This document shows, piece by piece, positions 56,419 to 64,000 of a stretch of 64,000 nucleotides of DNA. The notes below the pieces were generated by a model that saw only the letters and a program-made list of their open reading frames with translations, made no database searches and was not told the DNA's origin. Every line of letters starts with the position of its first letter. Position 1 is the first letter of the stretch. Source of the DNA: Persicaria tinctoria (Eukaryota; Streptophyta; Magnoliopsida; Caryophyllales; Polygonaceae); assembly GCA_037127255.1 (NCBI GenBank), contig JBANSL010000013.1:7504188-7568187 (forward strand), written 5' to 3'. Position numbers and translations under genes: made by a program.

Positions 56419-59400
56419 TCACCTTATTTGAATGCATTTGGAGAGGACCTCAGACAAAAGCTTGTACATATGCCGCTTCAAGTAGAATCTCTCCACCTTC
56501 TCCCTCCCCTTGATGCCCATCTGCTTTCTCAAGGTTGCGTTGTTCAGCAACAACTTGATGTTCTCCGCCATCATTTTCCTTCCTGGCCGCCCCACCGGGT
56601 GGAGCAGCCCTGTCACGTTTCGATCCACTATCTCCCTTGTGCCTCCAGCATCTGTGCCCACCACCTGTCAATGTACGTTTGAGACTGGATGAGTGTCGAA
56701 TCATATGAATAGGTCCGCTAGAGATCACAAATTGTTATGAATAGAACATTTGATGTGTTTATCATAATTCCTCAAAAGTAATGCCATCTTGGGATCTATC
56801 TAAAGCAAATGACACTTGGTAACTTGCACAAAGGAACAATGAAAAGAGAGGTTTTGATTGAGATCAAACATACCGGTAGACCAAATGCCATAGCTTCAAT
56901 TGTTACCCTTCCAAATGTCTCTCCAATCCCCTGTACACGGTGATAACTGAATCTGATCAGTAGCAGTTCTCAAATTGGAGATCAACAACAAGGGGATGTA
57001 TCGAAACATATGCAAAGATCCTATACAGACCAGTTGAATCAGTAAAGGACAAGTGCAGCAAAATATTAAGGTATAAATTCATAACTACTGCTGATCCTTG
57101 TCAGTTGCAGTTTTGTCCAAAAACAGTAGGAGCATCATACCTGAGAATTTGTAACATATACATCAGCAGCTGAGTAAAGAGACGCGACACGTGTAGCGGC
57201 TGGAGTCCAAAGTACTGACTTGGACAAGTTTGGATTCTCAGATAAAAATCTGATAATTTCTCTGACATACACCACCTTGTTGCTTTTAGATCCAACTGAG
57301 CCAATGAGAATCTTGAGATTCTGACCTGACATTCCCTGATTAGAGCTATGTTTCTCAGTCCTGTCATGGGCATTGAAGGATTGCTGGTGATCAGATAACC
57401 TTCTTGTGTTTCCATAACTTCTCATTTTCGGAAGCAAACTCCTTAATCTTAACTTCTCATTATCTGATGCAAACTCATTGATCCCAGGACCTGTTTGAGA
57501 TTGTTCTGCAATGATTGAATGTGCAGATTCAACAAACAGAAGCTGACCCTTTGCAGCATTTATGCTGCTCAGGGCCATGACTAGCATATCATTTTCTTTC
57601 AGTCCCATCTCTTCCCTGACAGCTTTTCTTAGCATTTGCATTTTCTCACTCATTCTTTCTGGGCTGAATCTAGGTGTATTTAGAGAACATGGAATTCCTG
57701 CTGCAAAAGCTAATTCATCGTTTACTGACAGCGGGATCAAAGCAATCTCAGTACTTAAGTTGATATTTTCCTCTTCGCACCAGGATAGCCATTGCCGTGA
57801 CTGCAACTCAGAAAGAAACATGAGCATTTTCACCCGATGAAGGACAAGCTTTGATCGGTCAAAATACTCACGCCGGTTCTCCATGATCCACCAAGCTATC
57901 TGATCAGATCCAGCAGGAAAATGTAGAAGATATCTCTCTGTACAGAGACATTGAAATTTTACTTTAATCAACCACAAGCATACATTTTGATTTTTCGAGA
58001 TGCATAAAATTGCACTGCATATTCCATTTCTGTGTCCCTCCTCAACATCACAAAACTTATACTAGATGCACTTAAGATTTCTTTCAAGTGTCTAAACATA
58101 TCACACATATGGCTCATACTTATCAGTTCTGCAACCAAAGATCTTACTCAGATGCCAGATGATGAGGCTAAAGATTATTTCATCCATGCATACTTATAAC
58201 ATCATGAAGACAAATGAGTTAACATCGATAGCTCTGCCATCTAAAGCAGGAGCACATAGCATACATCTGCTAATCAGCTTGTAAGATTCTTCAACATTAA
58301 CTAAATATGGAATCAGCATAACAAAAATAGAATTCATGCCTCAGTGGTTCACAAATGGTGGCTATTTGGAAGTCTAAGGAGCTTTAAAGGTAAGACGGTA
58401 AGAGTATGATGCATATTAGCATAAAACAAGAATTGAATGCCTCAAGGGGTCAGAAATGATCTTAACAAAGTAGGATATGAGGAGACGGTCACCTATCCAA
58501 GATGCACAGACAGCTGAACCGGCAATGACGAGATCTGCCTCCACTGCAGCTCTGAAGCTATGCTCAGCTTTGTCATCAATCAATTTGATGTTTCTTCTCA
58601 AAAGCTCCGGCATCAAGCCACCCCTCCTGCTAAGAACTACAGCATGAACACTTGCCCCACAGCTAAGCAGCTCTGTTGCCAACTCCAACATAGACAGTGG
58701 AGCCCCAGTCATCGAAAGCTCATGGAATACCAACACAAATTTCCTAGACCAGGCAAGTTTTCCGAATAGCTCATTACGGTCACATGTCCCGCTTCGCTCC
58801 TCAGGACTCCATTCCAAAATCCTATCCTCTATTGAGCCAAAAGGACCGAGAAGAGGGCCAAAAGTGGCATTAGTTGTAGGAATCTCTTCCTGCACTCCAT
58901 TATCTCTAGCCCTTGCACGACCCCTACCCCGCAACGAGCGTTTGGCTCTTCTGTTCATCCTTGAAAACAACAGACTATGCTGATTTGAGCTGATCTTCCC
59001 CTTTCCTGCCAATGCAACATCTATATTCTCCTGCATAAGTTTCAAATCCACCACCTGATTTTCCTTTCTGTCATTCTTAACCTTGATTGCCTTGTCCTCT
59101 GCGATCAATTCTATTCCATGATTGAGTACAGAATCCACAGCTCCATTAACCTTTTCTTGACTGAAATTGATAAAACCTTCTTGTTTATCATTGACTGCCC
59201 ATCTTGATTGGACATAGAACCCTCCGTAGGTCCAGAGAGCAATCAAAAGCAACCAGTGCAACAATCGATTACTACTAAAACACCAAAGCAAAATCGCACC
59301 TCTCTTTCCCTCTCTTCGAGGTGTTCGGCCGGAATTTGACCTGCCGAAGGTCGGAGAAGTCCTAGGGCTCATAGTCGGAGTTGACCTCCCAGACAACGCG

Positions 59401-59477
59401 ACTTTCAGTGGCCTCAAGGAAGAAGACCATACTACATTCCCTTGCGAATCGCCCTTGTTGCTGTTACTGTCCTCCAT
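56419..59477 (-). CDS. GT4-family glycosyltransferase, Golgi type II membrane protein (694 aa)
   Basis: Minus-strand exons are 58493-59477, 57141-57937, 56874-56930 and 56419-56664. All introns are GT-AG, the phases agree and the product is 694 aa. A basic cytosolic N-terminus (about 70 aa) precedes one membrane helix (about 72-89, LLHWLLLIALWTYGGFY), as in Golgi glycosyltransferases. The enzyme part shows VFHELSMTGAPLSMLELATEL, HFPAGSDQIAWWIMENRREYF and the E-x7-E motif of Glycos_transf_1 (GIGETFGRVTIEAMAFGLP, residues 598 and 606), then VVGTDAGGTREIV. It resembles Arabidopsis At3g15940/At1g52420. Donor and acceptor sugars are not known. The neighbouring Stowaway MITE lies about 0.7 kb upstream. 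No damage is seen. Confidence 0.92.
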
Positions 59478-60165
59478 TGTCGACTTTGATTCAAGCTTCT
59501 TCGACTCTTTTAGCTCTGCGAAACTATCTAACCGCCAAAAATTTCATCGCGCTTTGCATACGGCACCGCAAGTTCTCGAAATTCAACGCGATTATAATCC
59601 CGATGAAACATCAAACCCCTCCCAAACGCACAGAGATTCTTGATCTCAAACGGAAATTTGATTTTGGCTCCTACAACCGCAGGTTTTGACGAAAATCGAG
59701 CTGCGTGGTGCGGAATTCAGAAAATCAAAACAGCGCAGCGAGAAAGATTACAGAGAATTCAACATCAAATATCTCACACTCTGCTGACCTTCTTATGATC
59801 GGAGTTTTCTATGCGGAGCGAGAGAGAAAGAAGACCGTAGCTCAAGATCCAGCTGAACGAACTTGCTGATGTTCGTCAAATGCAGAGGTGTGAAGAAACT
59901 CAATCCGAGAAAACTTCGAAATGGAAAGAGAGAGAGGAAAGAGATGAAAGGAGTTTGAGAGGTTGCAGAAACCGTAAAGGCGCCAATGGGGACTGTCAAG
60001 GTGTCAACGGAGGGAGAAAACAAGAGAATAAAGTTTTTATTTTTTATTTTTATTCCAAATATTTAATGGAATTTTATTTCATTTTTGTAAATTGGTTTGG
60101 TAATGTTCTAACGTTAGCACGTTCGCGGGTCTTAACAAATATTCCATCGTTTGAAAATAATAATA
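59478..60165. other. Upstream region of the GT4 gene
   Basis: It should hold the promoter and 5' UTR of the GT4 gene. Purine-rich GAGAGAGAAAG words lie at 59820-59945. No clear TATA box could be assigned. No further gene is seen. Confidence 0.5.
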
Positions 60166-60402
60166 CTCCCTCCGTTCAACAAAACTTGACGTTTTACTAT
60201 TCATGCACGCTTTTTTAGAAGCTAAAAACTATATAAAATATCGACTTTTTAAATAATTTTTTTTAACAATTTCGTAGTTATTATTAATAAGTACAAACTT
60301 GTTAAAAAAAAAATTTTAAAAATGAATATTTTATATAGTTTTTATCATTCTAAAAAAAACGTGCATGAATAGTAAACGATAAGTTTTGTTTAACGGATGG
60401 AG
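60166..60402. mobile_element. Stowaway-type MITE (Tc1/mariner)
   Basis: The ends CTCCCTCCGTTCAACAAAAC and GTTTTGTTTAACGGATGGAG form an inverted repeat, flanked by TA on both sides (60164-60165, 60403-60404). The internal arms also pair (CGTTTTACTATTCATGCACG against CGTGCATGAATAGTAAACG), so the 237-bp element could fold along most of its length. Confidence 0.93.
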
Positions 60403-60404
60403 TA

Positions 60405-62509
60405 ATAAAAACACATATTCCACCACGCTATAATATTTCATTTATAGCAATTAGGAACCATTTTTTTTAGGAGTATAACAACTTTTATTTAAGTTTTGGT
60501 TGTTTGATTAATTTAGATGTCTACATTAATTTTTTAGAGACATATCAAAATTAGTAAAGAAGAAAATGGCAAATTATTTGGGCATTTTATTTTCACTAAC
60601 GAAATAGTAATAAGTACACTTTATTTTTCAGACTAATAACATATATGAAAGATTATCTCGTGTATTTCAACTATGTTTTTGGCACGGTGATTTTTTCGTC
60701 AAATATACGGCCTCCTCCCGATATGGAAAGTCAGAGTTGACAAACACTACAACGACTCCAATACAGCACCAAACCCAATAGATCATCATCCACATACTCA
60801 GGATGTCGGTGTCAGCTATCGACTCACCAGCAGCGGCCCTCGACCACCACCGCCCCTCCTCTCCTCTCATAGTAGCCCTCTGTCGACTCGAGGGGTCGGT
60901 TTTGACTGACATGATCGTGTGTTGGACGAGATATCGCCGTGTGGATAGAAAGACCGATTAAAAATTAACCTTTTTATCAACTCATTTCAAATTTATAGTG
61001 TTACATATTTAAGATTTAGGGTTGAAATTTATGGTTTTTTAGGCTTAATTAGAATTAAACTCTGAAGTTTGATTTGAGACTAGAAAATTTAAATTTCAAG
61101 AGGTGATATTTATCATTGTTGTTGTTATTAAATAAAAATTAGATAAACTCATTGAGTTTTAAAGATTAAGCTATGAATCATTGTGAAAATAATTGAAAAC
61201 ATTATGATTGAGAGTGACAAAATGTGGAGACAGTTAGGAACATGATTGGTTGACCAAAATAGAGTCATAACTTTGCTTAGTTGTTACTACTTCAAAATGG
61301 CAAATGCTTATAGGTTGAAGCTAAGAAGTTGCATCAATCATCAAGCAGGGGAAAAAACAATTGCATTGATTGTTTAAACTAAATGGGATTCATCACTGAT
61401 TATTTTTAACTAAATGTGAATTAATCACATTAATTATTACCATCATTCAAAACTAATTTGATCCAATACAAATGAATGAGGTAAGGTTGACATATGAGGG
61501 TGGCAAATGCTTGTAGGTTGAATTTGAGAAGTTGTATCAATCATCAAATCACAAAAAATTACATTGATTATTTTAAACTAAAATGTGAACTGTCATCAAT
61601 TATTTTAAACCAAATGTCAATTATTCAAATTTAAACTAACCCCTACGATAACAACCTCAGGTAAGCTGGTAAGGTCATTGAAATGACACCAACTAAGTTT
61701 TTTTATCCTGAATTTCATTCATAATTTAAACAAGGGCTGTAAATTGTAATGTAATAGCTAAGAAATTTTGCACTGAATCACCCGTGATGAGAAGTTTCTG
61801 TTGCTTCATATGATGCAATTTGCAGGTTTCGTCATCAATAATCTCATTCTTTTAAGATCTTCCAATAGGAGCCTTCATCTTGGCCAATAATCAGATGGAA
61901 GAGCGTCGGGATATCATGATAAGCCAAGGCTGAAACCTGAAATTGCGCTCGTTTTGTCCAGCTGGCCTTCGTTCATTTCTCGCACCCTCTTGCAAAATCT
62001 CCATCAGGGAATACCGGGTGTGAGAAGTTCTCCCAAATGTCGTCATCCCTAGATCGAAAGCTCCACAATCTGCCATAGCATATGAATATCCAGATTACCA
62101 TAACATCAAGAGTTTGCAGACAATTATTTTAAAACTAACATCAATTAGCCCGTCCTCTTAGAATTCCCCAGCCCAGCACTGGCTGAGCGACAGAGCCAAA
62201 TAGCTACTTAAAGATAATGTAGGTAATCAATGGGAAAGGTGAAGTTAGATATAATGTTGGAAATAAATTGAAGATTTTATCTAGAAAACGCACAATATGT
62301 ATATGAAAACAAAGACCTGCAAAAATTTCTTATTAAATGATAGAGTAAAGGTCAACCTGAAGTGGTCAAGCTAATCTCATTAAGCATGGCAGCCTCAAAG
62401 GTGAAAACAAGATCTGCAAAATTTTGCAAAAGAGATAAATAGGTAATACAAAATCTCCTCCAAATGTACAAAAACAAAGGTTGAGTTTAGCCATACCGAC
62501 ATAGTGTCA
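60405..62509. other. Spacer downstream of the PPR gene
   Basis: No gene is supported. 61300-61640 shows a partial duplication (AAATGCTTATAGGTTGAAG, AAATGCTTGTAGGTTGAA, then ATCAATCATCAA). The part next to 62509 should hold the PPR 3' UTR, possibly with an intron. Confidence 0.5.
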
Positions 62510-64000
62510 CTAGGTTGTTGGAGGTGTAGGATCATCGTCAACTTTACCAACTGCCTCAAGTATCGACGAGTATGTAATCAAATCATATTTGAAACCTTTT
62601 GTATTCATCTCTTTCATTAGCTTTACAGCCTCCTCAAACAAACCAGCTCGGCTGAAACATCCAAGAAGAGTCTTATAGGAGACAGCATCTGGTTTTAAAT
62701 CTGAAGTCTTCATCTTTTCAAACATTAGCATCGCTTTTGTTGGTCCTCCTACCCTTGCAAGCCCATTCAAAATTATATTATGTGAATTCACATCTGCTGG
62801 GCAACCCTTTTCTTCCATAGTTTGGAGCAAAGTTTGAGCTTCGTCCATCATACCTGCTCGAACCATGCCAGACATCAATGCATTATAAGCATATACATCA
62901 GGGGTACAACCAGCTCCTTTCATCTCATTGAAGAGATCTACAGCCTCATTAAGTTGACCGCATTTTCCATAGTGCTTTATCATTACTGCATATACCCTAG
63001 CACTTGAGGCACCGCAATTTTCCTTCAACTCTTGAAACAATTCATTGGCAGCTTCATATCGTTTTGCCTTTCCAAGAGTATTGATCAGACTACAATAGGC
63101 AGCTGGACAGGGAGGAATACCTTTCTCATCCATTTCTTCAAGTAGGAGCAAAGCTTTCTCCACTTTATTCATCTTGCAAAAACCGTCGATGAGAATCGAG
63201 TAAGTGTAAGCACTTGGAGTGATCCCACCTGCCTTCATTTTATCTAGCACACCAGATATTTCATATGCTGGAGCTTTGCACCTAAACAATGTTTGAATTA
63301 CAGTATTATAGGTTACCACAGTTGGGAAGCACTGTAAGGAGTCCATCTCTTTAAACAACTTGATAGCATCAGCATAGCGACCCGCCTTTCCTAAAATATT
63401 GATCAAGTTATTCACTAGCACAACATCTGGCCTGCAACCCTCCTTTAGGAGACTTAGAAAAACCCCATAAGCCTCGTCGACCCTACCAGCTGCACCAAGG
63501 CCCCTAATTAACTCTGTGTAGGTATAGACAGTTGGTGGACAACCATTCTCTTTCATCTCTTTAAACAAGTGTAGCGCTTTATCATCCATACCCGATTTGA
63601 AATAAGTAGCCAACAAGGTTGTGTATATTTTAGCAGTCGGATGCAACCCGTTCTCCTTCATCTCTACAAACAGCCTAATAGCAGAGTCATGATGCCCCAG
63701 TTTCTCAAAAGCTGATATGAGAGCACTGTATGTAACAGTGTCAGGGAGACAGTTGCCTTCATTACACATTTCATTGTAAAGCTCGTGCAACTTTTCATAA
63801 TGACCTTCTTGCATGAGCATCAAGATGAGAGAGTTGTATGTGCTTGCTGTAGGCTTGCACTTACGAGCTTTAATTTGGTAAAAAGCAGACAATGCCTTCT
63901 GAACCATCTTAGCATTGCCTAAAAGCCTTAAAATTTCGGATAGTTCAGTAGGACCAATAAGGCATGTGCTTCTAACCATCTCTTGGATCATCTTCCACAT
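62510..64000 (-). CDS. P-class pentatricopeptide repeat protein, 3' part
   Basis: PPR proteins of this class bind organelle RNA and influence its stability, splicing or translation. The 496 residues visible hold about 13 PPR motifs of 35 aa in an unbroken row (examples: TYNSLILMLMQEGHYEK, VTYSALISAFEKLGHHDSA, YTYSILIDGFCKMNKVEKA). The C-terminus is VGKVDDDPTPPTT, with no E, DYW or SMR domain. The series resembles Arabidopsis At3g16010. That family member is longer, so the N-terminus with the transit peptide lies beyond the right edge; the Met at 64000 is probably internal. The stop TAG is at 62510-62512. No intron is visible in this part. Confidence 0.9.
   Translation of the reverse strand: MWKMIQEMVRSTCLIGPTELSEILRLLGNAKMVQKALSAFYQIKARKCKPTASTYNSLILMLMQEGHYEKLHELYNEMCNEGNCLPDTVTYSALISAFEKLGHHDSAIRLFVEMKENGLHPTAKIYTTLLATYFKSGMDDKALHLFKEMKENGCPPTVYTYTELIRGLGAAGRVDEAYGVFLSLLKEGCRPDVVLVNNLINILGKAGRYADAIKLFKEMDSLQCFPTVVTYNTVIQTLFRCKAPAYEISGVLDKMKAGGITPSAYTYSILIDGFCKMNKVEKALLLLEEMDEKGIPPCPAAYCSLINTLGKAKRYEAANELFQELKENCGASSARVYAVMIKHYGKCGQLNEAVDLFNEMKGAGCTPDVYAYNALMSGMVRAGMMDEAQTLLQTMEEKGCPADVNSHNIILNGLARVGGPTKAMLMFEKMKTSDLKPDAVSYKTLLGCFSRAGLFEEAVKLMKEMNTKGFKYDLITYSSILEAVGKVDDDPTPPTT

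Overview
The window is nuclear DNA of a flowering plant, most likely a eudicot. The genes are spliced with GT-AG introns and belong to plant families (Aux/IAA, Kelch F-box of the KFB/KMD type, Golgi-type GT4 glycosyltransferase, P-class PPR). The spacer is AT-rich and filled with plant transposons: Copia, LINE, MULE, hAT, Stowaway and Helitron. The species cannot be named from the sequence alone.

There are only four convincing host genes. An Aux/IAA repressor of the IAA19 type lies at 17784-20946 (minus strand, 3 exons). An intronless F-box/Kelch gene lies at 53811-54896 (plus). A GT4 glycosyltransferase lies at 56419-59477 (minus, 4 exons). The 3' part of a PPR gene lies at 62510-64000 (minus, running off the right edge). 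A broken PPR fragment (43030-43413) and two unexplained coding-like pieces on either side of a Copia insertion (23482-23866 and 28668-28858) are gene debris. The genes do not form a pathway.

Region by region: 1-4.9 kb holds a small Helitron and a decayed LINE. Copia-1 (4933-9809, plus) follows; it is intact, with LTRs differing at one base. 9.8-12.2 kb is AT-rich with long AT microsatellites. Copia-2 (12186-17016, plus) is broken by three stop codons and a 3' deletion. The Aux/IAA gene has a hAT-type MITE in its 2.5 kb second intron and a 0.9 kb MULE behind its promoter. Copia-3 (23867-28667, minus) is intact and young. 29-30.6 kb is a GGTTCA-rich repeat field. 30.6-31.9 kb is a MULE with a GC-rich core. 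Copia-4 (36153-40821, minus) has both LTRs and a target duplication but a damaged reading frame. 41-49 kb holds LINE and PPR remnants and a Helitron 3' end. 49.7-52.2 kb is a Helitron with internal 166-bp tandem repeats and a second Helitron end inside it. 52.2-53.4 kb is a MULE-like element with six CG-rich hairpins. The last 10 kb is gene-rich, with one Stowaway MITE.

The most unusual signals are four. A GCGCGCCCGCG minisatellite is shared by the leader and integrase-RT linker of Copia-1 and the linker of the otherwise different Copia-3. The nested Helitron array carries a terminus-like word in every unit. The 52.2-53.4 kb element has repeated near-palindromic hairpins. Several independent LINE tails carry a stem-loop just before the A-rich end.
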